This document shows, in pieces, positions 16,094 to 25,211 of a DNA stretch of 64,000 nt. This DNA comes from Pseudomonadota bacterium (GTDB lineage Bacteria > Pseudomonadota > Gammaproteobacteria > Steroidobacterales > Steroidobacteraceae): NCBI GenBank assembly GCA_021805275.1, contig JAJZFQ010000259.1, positions 1 to 64,000 of the forward strand, written 5' to 3'. Under the pieces are notes generated by a model that was not told the DNA's origin, ran no database searches, and saw nothing but the letters and a program-made list of their open reading frames with translations. The position numbers and the translations under genes were made by a program. Within the stretch, counting starts at the first letter, position 1. Each line of letters opens with the position of its first letter.

Positions 16094-17250
16094 CGGCGTT
16101 GATCGAAGCGTCGCCCGATCATGGCCGAGGCAATGTTGACCTTCTGGATGTCGATCGCGCCGCCGGCGATGCCCCACCCCCACGCGTCACGCAGGCGGCG
16201 CTCCATGGGGAATTCGCGCGAATAGCCGTAACCGCCCATCAGCTGCACCGCATGGCCGCAAACCTCTCGCGCCGTCTCATTGGCGAAGCATTTAGCGACC
16301 GAGGAATCGAGCGCGTTCGGCAGGCCGTCGCTGGCACTGGCGACCGCCCGCCAGATCAGCAGTCGCGCGGCCTCCACCTTCATCTGCATCTCAGCGAGCT
16401 TCAGCTGCACGGCCTGAAAGTCGACCAGGGGCTTGCCGAACTGCTTGCGCTCCTGGACATAGGCGATGACGTCCTCGAGTGCGCCGCTCGCCTGCGAGAG
16501 CGCCATGGTGGCATTGCCGCAGCGCTCCAGATCGAACGTCTCCATCAGCTTCTTGAAGCCGCCGGCCGGTACGATTACGTTCTCGACGGGCACCGCACAC
16601 TCGTCGAAATACAGGTCGCTGCTCGGCACACCGCGAAATCCCATGAGGCTCTCGCGTGCGCCGAAGGTCAATCCGGGCGTGTCCTTTTCCACCAGGACCG
16701 CCCCGATGCCCTTGGCGCCGGGATCGGCGCTCATGCGGCAGTAGACCACGTAAGCGTCCGCGTGGCCTCCGCCGGAGCACCAGCGCTTCGTCCCGTTCAG
16801 CACCACGCGGTCGGCACGCACTTCGGCGCGCGTGGTCAGATCGCTGAGCGCCGAGCCGGCCTGCGGCTCGGACATCGAGACGGCCACGATCATCTCGCCG
16901 TTGCAGACACGCGGAATGACGCGCCGGCGCAGGGCCTCGCCGGCGAAGTGCTCGACCGAGCGCACCGGTCCGACGCACGACTCGAACACCGGAAAGGCAA
17001 GTGCGGAGGAGCACTTGCCGAATTCCTCGAGCACGATCAGCGCATCGAGATTGCTCAGGCCGAGGCCGCCGTACTCGGGGCTCACGTTCAGGCCGAGGAA
17101 ACCCATTTCGGCGTATTCGCGCACCAGGGTGTGCGGCGGCGGGCTGTCCTGTCGATCGATCTCCGCTGCGAGCGGCATCAGCCGCTCGCGCACATACTGG
17201 CGGGCCGCAGCCTGCAAAGCGGTCTGTTCGTCGGTCAATCGAAAGTCCAT
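16090..17250 (-). CDS. Acyl-CoA dehydrogenase
   Basis: A 386 aa FAD-dependent acyl-CoA dehydrogenase. It has the N-terminal helical domain, the beta-domain signature (AVSMSEPQAGSALSDL), and the C-terminal helical domain with QLMGGYGYSREFPMERRLRD. It introduces a C2-C3 double bond into an acyl-CoA and passes electrons to ETF. Start ATG 17250 has AGGAG at 17256-17260 on the minus strand; a TTG at 17268 is rejected. It is divergent from the CoA-transferase with only 19 bp between start codons. Confidence 0.93.
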   Translation of the reverse strand: MDFRLTDEQTALQAAARQYVRERLMPLAAEIDRQDSPPPHTLVREYAEMGFLGLNVSPEYGGLGLSNLDALIVLEEFGKCSSALAFPVFESCVGPVRSVEHFAGEALRRRVIPRVCNGEMIVAVSMSEPQAGSALSDLTTRAEVRADRVVLNGTKRWCSGGGHADAYVVYCRMSADPGAKGIGAVLVEKDTPGLTFGARESLMGFRGVPSSDLYFDECAVPVENVIVPAGGFKKLMETFDLERCGNATMALSQASGALEDVIAYVQERKQFGKPLVDFQAVQLKLAEMQMKVEAARLLIWRAVASASDGLPNALDSSVAKCFANETAREVCGHAVQLMGGYGYSREFPMERRLRDAWGWGIAGGAIDIQKVNIASAMIGRRFDQRR

Positions 17251-17269
17251 GGGGGCTCCTGTAGGCAAT

Positions 17270-18454
17270 ATGCTACTGAATAACGTTCGAGTACTCGATT
17301 TCGGGCGGTACGTCGCCGGACCCTACTGCGCGACGCTGCTCGGCTATCTCGGCGCGGACGTGATCCGCATCGAGCGGCGCGGCGGCGGCGAAGACCGGTT
17401 CATCGCCCCGATCACGGCCGGTGGAGAAGGCGCGGTGCTGTTTCAGACCGCCTGTAACAAGCGATCGCTCGCGCTCGAGCTCACGCATCCGGCCGCCCGG
17501 CAGATCATCGCCCGTCTCGTCGCCACCGCGGACGTGGTGGTGGTCAATCTGCCGGTGGATGCGCGCACGAAGCTGGGACTGGACTATCCTTCGCTGTGCG
17601 CCCTCCGGCAGGACATCATCCTTGTCAGCCAAAGCGCCTTCGGCGATGCCGGTCCCTACCGCCAGCGCGGCGGCTTCGATGGGGTCGGCCAGGCGATGTC
17701 CGGTGCCATGTACATCACCGGCACGCCCGGCGCGCCGGTGAAGGCGGCTGCCCCCTACGTGGACTACACGACTGCCGTGCTCAGCGCGTTCGCAACGCTG
17801 GCCGCACTGATGCACCGCCAGCAGACCGGGGAGGGCCAGGAGGTGCAGGCGACGCTGCTCGGCACGGCGCTCGCGGTCTTCGGCTCGCATCTGATCGAAC
17901 AGGGCGCGACCGGCATCAACCGGGTCGGCACCGGCAATCGGGTCCAGACGTCGGCACCGTCGGACGTATTCGCCACCCGCGATGGTCATATCCTCACCCA
18001 TGTGGTGGGCGATGGCCTGTTCTGCCGCTGGGCCCGCCTCATGGGCGAGGCGCAGCGCTGGATGAGCGATCCTCGCTTTGCAACCGATCAATCGAGGGCC
18101 GATCACAGCGAGCCGATCCTCGAGCGCATGCGTGCCTGGTGCCGCGAGCGGACCTGCGCCGAGGCACTCGCCTCGCTGCAGCACGCCGGCATCCCGGCCG
18201 GTCCGATTCTGACCCCGCAACAGGCACTCGAGGATCCCCAGGTGGCCGCGATGCACATGCTCCGCGATGTCGCGGACTATCCGGGACTCGCCTCGGCGGT
18301 GCCGGTTCCTGACCTGCCGGTCAGGCTGTCCCGCTGTGGCGGCGGCATTGAACGGCCGCCGCCACAGACCGGTGAGCACACGCAGGAGATTCTGCGCAGT
18401 CTCGGCTACTCGGCCAGCGACATCGCCGCGTTGCGCGCGGACGATGTCGTCTAA
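17270..18454 (+). CDS. Family III (CaiB/BaiF) CoA-transferase
   Basis: A 394 aa CoA-transferase of the formyl-CoA transferase/CaiB class, which moves CoA between two carboxylic acids. The N-terminal VRVLDFGRYVAGPYCATLLG and the conserved Asp in YVDYTTAV (the usual catalytic Asp position) are present. It offers an ATP-free alternative to the synthetase at 13617 for CoA activation. ATG 17270 lies 19 bp from the divergent acyl-CoA dehydrogenase start, and its own ribosome site is weak (TAGG). It converges on the TonB receptor gene. Confidence 0.9.
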   Translation: MLLNNVRVLDFGRYVAGPYCATLLGYLGADVIRIERRGGGEDRFIAPITAGGEGAVLFQTACNKRSLALELTHPAARQIIARLVATADVVVVNLPVDARTKLGLDYPSLCALRQDIILVSQSAFGDAGPYRQRGGFDGVGQAMSGAMYITGTPGAPVKAAAPYVDYTTAVLSAFATLAALMHRQQTGEGQEVQATLLGTALAVFGSHLIEQGATGINRVGTGNRVQTSAPSDVFATRDGHILTHVVGDGLFCRWARLMGEAQRWMSDPRFATDQSRADHSEPILERMRAWCRERTCAEALASLQHAGIPAGPILTPQQALEDPQVAAMHMLRDVADYPGLASAVPVPDLPVRLSRCGGGIERPPPQTGEHTQEILRSLGYSASDIAALRADDVV

Positions 18455-18465
18455 GGCCGAGCCCT

Positions 18466-20979
18466 CTAGCGCCGGCTGAACTTGTAGCCGACCTCGACGC
18501 CGAGGTAGCGCGGCTCACCGTAGAAGCCCCAGACCCACAGCGGGTCGACGTTCTGCGCCGATTCCAGGTACTTGCGGTCGGCCAGGTTGCGCCCGATGAG
18601 GCGCACGGTGATCCGGTCGTCGGGAGTCCTGTAGGTCACGGCAGCATCGAGCAGGGCGCGCGCCTGGGCATACGTCTGCGTGAACGGCGCATACGGCAGG
18701 GCGAGCGAGTACGTGTCCAGGTTCTTTGACACGTAGTTCTCGGACAGATCGACGTCCAAGCTGCCCAGCGAGTCGCGCATTGGCACGGTGTAGTTCAGGT
18801 CGGCCGTCGCGGTCCATTCCGGACAGCGGTCGACGGGCAGATTGGTCAAGTTGACGGTCGAGCTGCCGACCCCACTATAAAATCCCGTGTACTCGCAGTG
18901 CTGGTAGCTGACCGGAACGTGCAGGATCAGGTTCTCAGTCAGCAGCGCGGTGAGCTCGTTCTCGATGCCGTACGCCTTCATCGATGCGGCATTGCGGAAC
19001 AGCGTCTCCTCGCCGGGCTGCCCGTTGAGGTTGGTGACCGGCACGACCACCTGGCGGATCACGTTCGAGTACTTGACGTAGAACGCTGCCTCGTTGAGGC
19101 GCACCCGATGATCGAACAGCTCGCTCTTCATGCCGAGCTCGAAGGAGTCGGCCATCTCCGGGTTGGTCGGCTTTCGTTCCGCCGGTGTGATCGGATTGCC
19201 GCTCGTGCCGACCTGGTCATTGTAGCCGCCGGCCTGGAAGCCGTGCGAATACGTACCGTAGACGAACAGGTTGCGGGAGAATTTGTGCGACAAGGAGACG
19301 TTGTAGGTCGGGTCGGTCCAGGTGTGGCTGTCGGTCACCACGCCGAACGGATAGGCCGCGAAATTGCCCGCATTCATGAGGTTGCCGAGCTGCTGCCAGG
19401 TGAAGCTCGGTGTGAACTGACCGGTCGGGGAGGGCAACTGCTGCACGAAAACCTGCTGCCGGCCGATCCAGTTCTTGGTGATGTGCGAGTAGCGTGCGCC
19501 CACGGTCAGTGTGGTCCTCGACGTGAAGCGCCAGTTTCCCTGGGCGTAAACCGCCGAGGACTTCTCCGACTGCGCGTTGCACAGGACCTGCGGGTTGTTG
19601 TTGTAGCCGCCGGGCTGCGCCCCCGGAGGAGTCGGCACCCCGAACAGATCGTAGATGCCGAGGATCTGCGCCACGCAGAAGGCGTCGTGATCGTTGTAGT
19701 AGAACAGGCCGGCGACGTAGTTCAGAGGACCCATCTGCTTCGAGGCGAAGCGCACCTCCTCCTGCCACGTCCGACGGTCATCCGAGCGGTTGGCATCGAA
19801 CACCGACAGCGGGCCGACCACGCCGGTGTAGTTCGACGGCAGGCTCGTGTTCTGAGTCCGGTAGCCCTGCACCCAGGTGATCGTGCCCGGCTCGAGATAG
19901 AAGTCCGTGTTGAGGTGATAGCCCTCTGCCGTGACGTGCTGGCCGGACTGCGTGTCGATCAGATAGCCATTGCGGTTGGTCAGGCCTGCCTGGTAGAGGG
20001 GATTGCCGGTGAAGTGCCCGGGCAGTCCCAGCTGCGCAAACACGAAGTACGGGACGTTCGTGCCCGGCGTGACGTTGCTGGGCGTGAGATTGACCGCCGC
20101 CGGACTGGCCGACACGTCGTTCAGGCCCTCGTACTCGAACTCCGTGCGCATGAGGGACGAGGGTACCCACAGCAGCTTGGCCCGATACGTGTAGACGTCG
20201 GTTCCGCCCACGCGCTTGCCGTTGCCGGTGTAGGTCACCCCGTTGATGGTGTCGCTGGCGCCGTTGTGCATCCAGCCCTGCTCGCGGTCGCGGCTGGCAA
20301 CCAAGCGCAGCGCCAGATGGTGGCTGATCAGCGGAATGTTGAGCGCGCCCTGCAGGATGGTCGTGTTGTAGCTGCCGGTCTGACCCTGCACATCGACGCT
20401 GGTCTTATCGAGCACGGGCGCCTTGGTACGCACGACGACTGCGCCGCCGATGGTGTTGGCGCCGAACAGCGTTCCCTGCGGGCCGCGCAGAACCTGGATC
20501 GACTGCACGTCGAACGGATCGAGCAGCTGAGTCTCTGTGCTCGGCATCACGAAGCCGTCGAGCAACACCGCGACCGGCGGCGAGTTGTAGACGATGATCG
20601 AGGTGTTGCCGACGCCGCGCATGGCGAAGGATGCGGCATTGAAGCCGTTGATCTTGTTCACCGAGAAGTTCGGCACCAGCTGCGCCAGGTCGGCGATCGT
20701 GCGCGGCGCCATCGCCTGGATCGCGTGCGAATCGATCGCCGTGACTGCGACCGGTGTGGTCTGCAGGTTCGTCCGGCGCCGCTCGGCGGTGACGGTGATT
20801 TCCCGCAGCTGCAGCGCCGCTCCGGACGCCGCGCTGCTTGCGGGAGCGGCTGCCTTGCCGGGTGCCGCTGCGGCTTGGCCTTGCGCGGGCAGAAGCGCGG
20901 CCATGGCGGCCGCAGTGAGCAAATAATGGACAGTGTGGCGGACGCGGCCATGCCGCGCGTCGTGCCTGATCGTTCTCAT
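18466..20979 (-). CDS. TonB-dependent outer-membrane receptor
   Basis: An 837 aa outer-membrane transporter. A signal peptide (about residues 1-37) precedes a plug domain starting with REITVTAERR, a TonB-box-like stretch, and containing VQSIQVLRGPQGTLFG near residue 155. A 22-strand barrel follows, ending with an aromatic-rich C-terminus (YLGVEVGYKFSRR). It closely follows the family seen with hydrophobic-substrate or sugar catabolic clusters rather than siderophore loci. Encoded inside the island and preceded by a shared operator at 21082, it probably imports the island's substrate. ATG 20979. Confidence 0.93.
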   Translation of the reverse strand: MRTIRHDARHGRVRHTVHYLLTAAAMAALLPAQGQAAAAPGKAAAPASSAASGAALQLREITVTAERRRTNLQTTPVAVTAIDSHAIQAMAPRTIADLAQLVPNFSVNKINGFNAASFAMRGVGNTSIIVYNSPPVAVLLDGFVMPSTETQLLDPFDVQSIQVLRGPQGTLFGANTIGGAVVVRTKAPVLDKTSVDVQGQTGSYNTTILQGALNIPLISHHLALRLVASRDREQGWMHNGASDTINGVTYTGNGKRVGGTDVYTYRAKLLWVPSSLMRTEFEYEGLNDVSASPAAVNLTPSNVTPGTNVPYFVFAQLGLPGHFTGNPLYQAGLTNRNGYLIDTQSGQHVTAEGYHLNTDFYLEPGTITWVQGYRTQNTSLPSNYTGVVGPLSVFDANRSDDRRTWQEEVRFASKQMGPLNYVAGLFYYNDHDAFCVAQILGIYDLFGVPTPPGAQPGGYNNNPQVLCNAQSEKSSAVYAQGNWRFTSRTTLTVGARYSHITKNWIGRQQVFVQQLPSPTGQFTPSFTWQQLGNLMNAGNFAAYPFGVVTDSHTWTDPTYNVSLSHKFSRNLFVYGTYSHGFQAGGYNDQVGTSGNPITPAERKPTNPEMADSFELGMKSELFDHRVRLNEAAFYVKYSNVIRQVVVPVTNLNGQPGEETLFRNAASMKAYGIENELTALLTENLILHVPVSYQHCEYTGFYSGVGSSTVNLTNLPVDRCPEWTATADLNYTVPMRDSLGSLDVDLSENYVSKNLDTYSLALPYAPFTQTYAQARALLDAAVTYRTPDDRITVRLIGRNLADRKYLESAQNVDPLWVWGFYGEPRYLGVEVGYKFSRR

Positions 20980-21081
20980 ACGCGTCGAACCCCCCAGATG
21001 GAACGCCGTGCATCAGTTACCTGTGCCGTCTCGATATCGACGGCACATCAGAGGCGCGAAGCTACGCGTGCCCGAGACAAA

Positions 21082-21103
21082 AAACAAGCAGTCCGGTTTT
21101 TTT
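21082..21103 (-). promoter_or_regulatory. Shared operator upstream of TonB receptor
   Basis: AAACAAGCAGTCCGGTTTTTTT, preceded by an A-tract, matches the copy at 29466 (AAACAATCAGGCCGGTTTGTTT) at most positions. It is about 100 bp before the receptor ATG. I could not identify a convincing -10 for the minus strand. Confidence 0.5.
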
Positions 21104-21205
21104 TACATCTATCAGGGCCGGTCGCCAAGGCAAAGCGTTCCGCCGGTGAGGGGTGTGACGGACCGGCGGAATGGCTGGTTCACCTGGTTTCCAGCCTTCT
21201 AAAAA

Positions 21206-21249
21206 AAACAGTCACGCCTGTTTCTTATTGATTCGCGGATGCCTATAAT
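21206..21249 (+). promoter_or_regulatory. Shared operator plus promoter of second Rieske operon
   Basis: AAACAGTCACGCCTGTTT (21206-21223) is identical over 18 bp to the copy at 15663. A perfect TATAAT is at 21244-21249, exactly 38 bp from the start of the operator as at 5711. The -35 region (TTCTTA, 21222-21227) is poor and overlaps the operator edge. The first gene starts about 50 bp downstream. Confidence 0.65.
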
Positions 21250-21298
21250 TGCTCGGGCGCCGTCCGGGGTCCGGGCGGCAGCCCGAAGGGGGTAGTCG

Positions 21299-22510
21299 GT
21301 GGACACGGCAACCGTAAAGCGATTTCTGGATGGCATGAAGTACGAGGCGGAGCGTACTGCGCCGCCGGATGGCTTCCCTCGCCTGCCGGACATTCCGGCC
21401 GGACGCTACGTGGATCCGGCATTTCTCGCGCTGGAGCGGGAGTTTCTCTGGCGGCGCAGCTGGCTGTACGCCTGTCACATCGACGAGTTGCCCGAGCCGG
21501 GCTCCTTTCTGCTGTCGCGCAAGAGCGGGGCGCCGATCGTGATCGTGCGCGGCAAGGACGACCTCGTGCGCGCCTTCTACAACACCTGCCAGCACCGCGG
21601 CGCCCCGGTGGTCAAGGGCGAGAAGGGGTGCGTCCCGGGTTTCGTCTGCGGCTACCACGGCTGGACGTACGCACTCGACGGCAGTCTGATCAACCTGCGC
21701 GACAAGCGCGATTTCGTGGGTCTCGATCCGTGTGCCCGCGGCCTGAAGGCGGTGCGCTGCGAGCGGTTCTACAATTGGATTTTCATCAACGAGGATCCGA
21801 ACGCCGAACCCCTTGAGCGGCACTTTGCGCCGTTCGTGGAGTATTTCCAGCAGTTCCAGCCGCTCGAGTGGCGGCTGATATCGCAGCAGAGCTTCGAGGT
21901 GAAATGCAACGTCAAGGTGCTGCTCGATGCGTTTCTGGAGGTCTACCACCTCAAATCGATTCATCAGAACACGGTGGACCGGTTTCTCGATCACCGTGGC
22001 ACCTCGATTGCTCTGTATCGCCACGGACACTCGCTCATGGTGACGCCGAACCGCCGTGCGGACTGGGTCGATCCCGGTACGCGCGGCATGCGCCGTATCG
22101 AAACCGCCACCGTGATCTCGACGAACAACAATCCGTCGTTTAATTTCTATCCGAATCTGGTGGTTCCGGTCGATCCGACCGGCTGTCCGTTCCTGCTGTT
22201 CTGGCCGACCTCAGACACGACCATGAGGATCGAGTGTCATTGGTTCGCGCCCGACTGGGGCGATGGGCCGCCGCCGGAGCTGTGGAAGGTTCGCATCGCC
22301 AACTTCGACCGCATTTTGGATGAGGACCTGCAGTTCGCGGCGGCGATTCAGGAGTCCGTCATGTCACCGGGGTTCCACGGGATTCCGCTGAACTACCAGG
22401 AGCGCAGGATCTACCATTGGCACGCCGAGCTCGATCGGCGCATCGGGACAGAGCGCGTGCCGGAGGCGCTGCGCGTTCCGCCGTTGCTCGATCCGCTGTT
22501 CGAGAATTGA
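21299..22510 (+). CDS. Rieske non-heme iron oxygenase, alpha subunit
   Basis: A 403 aa terminal oxygenase. Rieske ligands are Cys97/His99 and Cys117/His120. Mononuclear iron His217 and His222 lie in EVYHLKSIH. It is shorter than, and clearly different from, the oxygenases at 6622 and 26142. No beta subunit is adjacent. The start is GTG 21299 with AGGGGG just upstream. It is first in the operon under the operator at 21206 and is followed after 7 bp by the HMG-CoA-synthase-like gene. Confidence 0.93.
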   Translation: MDTATVKRFLDGMKYEAERTAPPDGFPRLPDIPAGRYVDPAFLALEREFLWRRSWLYACHIDELPEPGSFLLSRKSGAPIVIVRGKDDLVRAFYNTCQHRGAPVVKGEKGCVPGFVCGYHGWTYALDGSLINLRDKRDFVGLDPCARGLKAVRCERFYNWIFINEDPNAEPLERHFAPFVEYFQQFQPLEWRLISQQSFEVKCNVKVLLDAFLEVYHLKSIHQNTVDRFLDHRGTSIALYRHGHSLMVTPNRRADWVDPGTRGMRRIETATVISTNNNPSFNFYPNLVVPVDPTGCPFLLFWPTSDTTMRIECHWFAPDWGDGPPPELWKVRIANFDRILDEDLQFAAAIQESVMSPGFHGIPLNYQERRIYHWHAELDRRIGTERVPEALRVPPLLDPLFEN

Positions 22511-22517
22511 TCGGCCG

Positions 22518-23981
22518 ATGCGCGCGCTGTCGAGCATCGTCTCCTGCGGCATTTACGTGCCCTCCCTGCGGCTCGAACGCGAGCGCATCGCACAGGCACT
22601 GCAGTGGCTCGGGCCGCCGGGTCCCACGCCGCCCTCAGGCGCCCGCGCGATATGCAACTGGGACGAGGATGCGCTGACGATGGCCGTGGAGGCCGGACGG
22701 CGCTGCCTGAACGGCGCGGCGGGGCTGGTGGGCACTGCGGCTGCTGTGACGCTTGCCTCGACGACCTTGCCGTTCGCCGATCGCAGCAACGCCACTGTAG
22801 TGGCCGGCGCGCTCGATCTGCCGGAGACGATCCGCACGAGCGACTGCGGCGGGAGTCTGCGCGCTGCGACTTCCGCGCTCGCCGCCCTGGCGCGCCAGGA
22901 CGAGACGGGCGCGGAGCTGCTCATTGCGAGTGATGCGCGCCTGGCACGGCCGGGAAGCCCCCAGGAGCTGCAGTTCGGGGCCGCAGCCGCGGCGCTGCTG
23001 ATTGTGCGCGATCCGCAGGCGGCCGGGATTGTACCGAGCGCGGCGATCGTCGCCGCCGAGAGCCTCTCGGCAGACTTCGTGGATCACTATCGCATGGGCG
23101 ATGAGCGCTTCGAGTATGCGCTCGAGGAGCGGTGGGTCCGCGACGAGGGCGTCATGAAGCTCGTCGTGGCCGCGATTGCGCGCACGCTCGCAGCCGCCGG
23201 GCTCGGCGCGGAACAGATCGACCAGCTGGTGATGCACGGACCGACCGGCGCGGCTCGGCGGGTGGCCCAGGCGGCGGGTCTCGCGAACGCCCGGCTGCAG
23301 GACGATCTGCGCCAGAGCTGCGGCGACACGGGCGCCGCGCACCCGCTGCTGATGCTTACCGCCGCCCTCGAGACGGCTCGTCCCGGGCAGCGGATCGTGC
23401 TCGTCGGATTTGGGCAGGGCGTCGATGTGCTGGTGCTCATCGCCGCGGACCGTGCTGGCGCAGTGGCACGGCCGACGCTCGCCGAGACGCTCGGGCAAGC
23501 GAAGCTGGAGCCGTACTACACGCGCTACCTGGCCCACAGCGGGCTGCTCGAGCCGCACTTCGGCATGCGTGCGGAGCGGGACAACCGCACCGCCCATACC
23601 GTCGCCTGGCGCAAGCGCCGGCAGACGACGGCCTTCGTGGGGGGGCGCTGCCGTTCGTGCGGCACCGTGCAGTTCCCCAAGAGCCGTGTCTGCGTCAACC
23701 CCGAGTGCCGGCACCCGGACTCGCAGCAAGACCATCGGCTGGCCGACACCCTGGGCCGCGTGAAGTCCTTTACCGAGGATTGGCAAGCCTACTGCCCGCG
23801 GCCTCCCTACGTGTACGGCAACGTCGAGCTCGAGGCGGGAGGAAACCTGCTGATGGAGTTCGCCGATCTCGATCCAGGCGAGCTGCAGGTCGGCGATGCG
23901 GTGAACTTCGTGTTTCGCATCAAGGATTTCGATCGGATGCGCGCCTACCGGCGCTATTTCTGGAAGGCAAAGAAGGTCTGA
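22518..23981 (+). CDS. HMG-CoA synthase-like protein fused to a DUF35/OB-fold zinc-ribbon domain
   Basis: A 487 aa fusion. Residues 1-320 are a thiolase-fold HMG-CoA synthase/KAS III-like domain with probable nucleophile Cys110 (SDCGGS), His in VMHGPTG, and DTGAAHPLL where Asn is more usual. Residues 345-487 form a DUF35 domain: a zinc ribbon C-x2-C-x10-C-x4-C (CRSCG then CVNPEC) followed by an OB fold. DUF35 partners bind acyl-CoA and bridge thiolases, as in archaeal thiolase/HMG-CoA synthase complexes and in BbsAB. With the thiolase 2 bp downstream it may form a C-C bond making or breaking complex on a CoA ester. Confidence 0.85.
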   Translation: MRALSSIVSCGIYVPSLRLERERIAQALQWLGPPGPTPPSGARAICNWDEDALTMAVEAGRRCLNGAAGLVGTAAAVTLASTTLPFADRSNATVVAGALDLPETIRTSDCGGSLRAATSALAALARQDETGAELLIASDARLARPGSPQELQFGAAAAALLIVRDPQAAGIVPSAAIVAAESLSADFVDHYRMGDERFEYALEERWVRDEGVMKLVVAAIARTLAAAGLGAEQIDQLVMHGPTGAARRVAQAAGLANARLQDDLRQSCGDTGAAHPLLMLTAALETARPGQRIVLVGFGQGVDVLVLIAADRAGAVARPTLAETLGQAKLEPYYTRYLAHSGLLEPHFGMRAERDNRTAHTVAWRKRRQTTAFVGGRCRSCGTVQFPKSRVCVNPECRHPDSQQDHRLADTLGRVKSFTEDWQAYCPRPPYVYGNVELEAGGNLLMEFADLDPGELQVGDAVNFVFRIKDFDRMRAYRRYFWKAKKV

Positions 23982-23983
23982 GC

Positions 23984-25189
23984 GTGGCTATGGCCGACGG
24001 CATCCGAAACAAGGTCGCGATCATCGGTATGGGCTGCTCGCGCTTCGGCGAGCGCTGGGACTGCGGGCCGGATGACCTGATGCTCGAAGCATTCGCCGAG
24101 GCAAGTGCGGACGCAGGCGTGGAGCGCGATCGGATCGAGGCGGCCTGGCTCGGGATCTTCTTCGACGAGCAGAGCACGGGAAAGTCATCGCTGCCGCTGG
24201 CGATGGGTCTGCGCCTGGCGAATATCCCGGTGACTCGCGTGGAAAATCTCTGCGCCACGGGCACCGAGGCGCTGCGCGGCGCCGTTCATGCGGTCGCGGC
24301 GGGGGCGTGCGACATCGCGCTCGCCATGGGAGTGGAGAAGCTCAAGGACACCGGCTATGCGGGACTGCCGGAACGCACCAAGGGTACCTTCGAGGACCTG
24401 TATCTGCCCTCGAGCACCGCGCCCGGGGCGTTCGCGCAGCTCGCCAGCGCCTATGCGGCCCGCCACGGATACTCCATTGCGCAGCTGCGCCGGGCCATGG
24501 CGCACATCTCCTGCAAGAGCCACGACAACGGCGCCGGCAATCCCAAGGCGCACCTGCGCAATCGCATCACCGTTGATCAGGTGCTCGGCGCGCCGATGGT
24601 CTCCTCTCCGCTCGGCGTGCTCGACTGCTGCGGCGTGAGCGACGGGGCCGCCTGCGCGATCGTGACCACACCGCAGGTCGCCCGCTCGCTCGGCAAGCGC
24701 GATTTCGTCACGGTCCAGGCGCTGCAGCTCGCGACCAGCAATGGGGTCGAGATGGGCCACCGCTCGTGGGACGGCAGCCACACCCTCACGACGCGCATCG
24801 CCGCCGCGCGTGCGTATCGGGAGGCAGGCATCACCCGGCCGCGCGAGCAGATCGATCTGCTCGAGGTGCACGACTGCTTTTCGATCACGGAGCTCGTGCT
24901 CATGGAGGATCTGGGGTTCTCGGACGAGGGCCGCGCGCCGCACGATGTGCTCGACGGCCGCTACGATCGCGGCGGTGCGATCCCCTGTCAGATCGACGGC
25001 GGCCTGAAATGTTTCGGCCATCCGATTGGCGCGACTGGCCTGCGCATGGCCTACGAGGTCTATCTGCAGCTGCTCGGCCGTGCCGGGCAGCGCCAGCTCG
25101 ATACGCCGGCGGTCGGGTTGACCCACAATCTCGGCGGTATTCCGAACCGCAACGTTGCCAGTATCGCGATCTTTGGATTGGGGACATGA
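23984..25189 (+). CDS. Thiolase-family acyltransferase (SCP-x/Ltp2-like)
   Basis: A 401 aa thiolase. Nucleophilic Cys90 lies in ENLCATGTEA, and the C-terminal HDCFS, GHPIGATG and HNLGG motifs are intact, in the SCP-x-like arrangement that typically pairs with DUF35 proteins. It should cleave a 3-oxoacyl-CoA or perform a retro-aldol step with its neighbour. GTG 23984 is preferred because AGAAGG lies 7 bases upstream; ATG 23990 is the alternative. It overlaps the operon reading with only 2 bp after the HMGCS-like stop. Confidence 0.9.
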   Translation: MAMADGIRNKVAIIGMGCSRFGERWDCGPDDLMLEAFAEASADAGVERDRIEAAWLGIFFDEQSTGKSSLPLAMGLRLANIPVTRVENLCATGTEALRGAVHAVAAGACDIALAMGVEKLKDTGYAGLPERTKGTFEDLYLPSSTAPGAFAQLASAYAARHGYSIAQLRRAMAHISCKSHDNGAGNPKAHLRNRITVDQVLGAPMVSSPLGVLDCCGVSDGAACAIVTTPQVARSLGKRDFVTVQALQLATSNGVEMGHRSWDGSHTLTTRIAAARAYREAGITRPREQIDLLEVHDCFSITELVLMEDLGFSDEGRAPHDVLDGRYDRGGAIPCQIDGGLKCFGHPIGATGLRMAYEVYLQLLGRAGQRQLDTPAVGLTHNLGGIPNRNVASIAIFGLGT

Positions 25190-25211
25190 TGTCTGAACAT
25201 GCAGGCGCAGA

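Larger units (their letters stand above)
20980..21298. other. 319 bp divergent intergenic region with two operator copies
   Basis: This is the only stretch over 300 bp without a gene. It separates the TonB receptor (leftward) from the second Rieske operon (rightward). It holds one operator-like copy at 21082-21103 near the receptor and one at 21206-21227 with a TATAAT at 21244-21249 for the Rieske operon. I see no small gene or RNA in it. Confidence 0.7.

Noticed and set aside
18898..21231. 777-codon open frame antisense to the TonB receptor gene
   Set aside because: It is a high-GC shadow with no recognisable domain and very Arg/Val/His-rich composition. The opposite strand carries the clear receptor.
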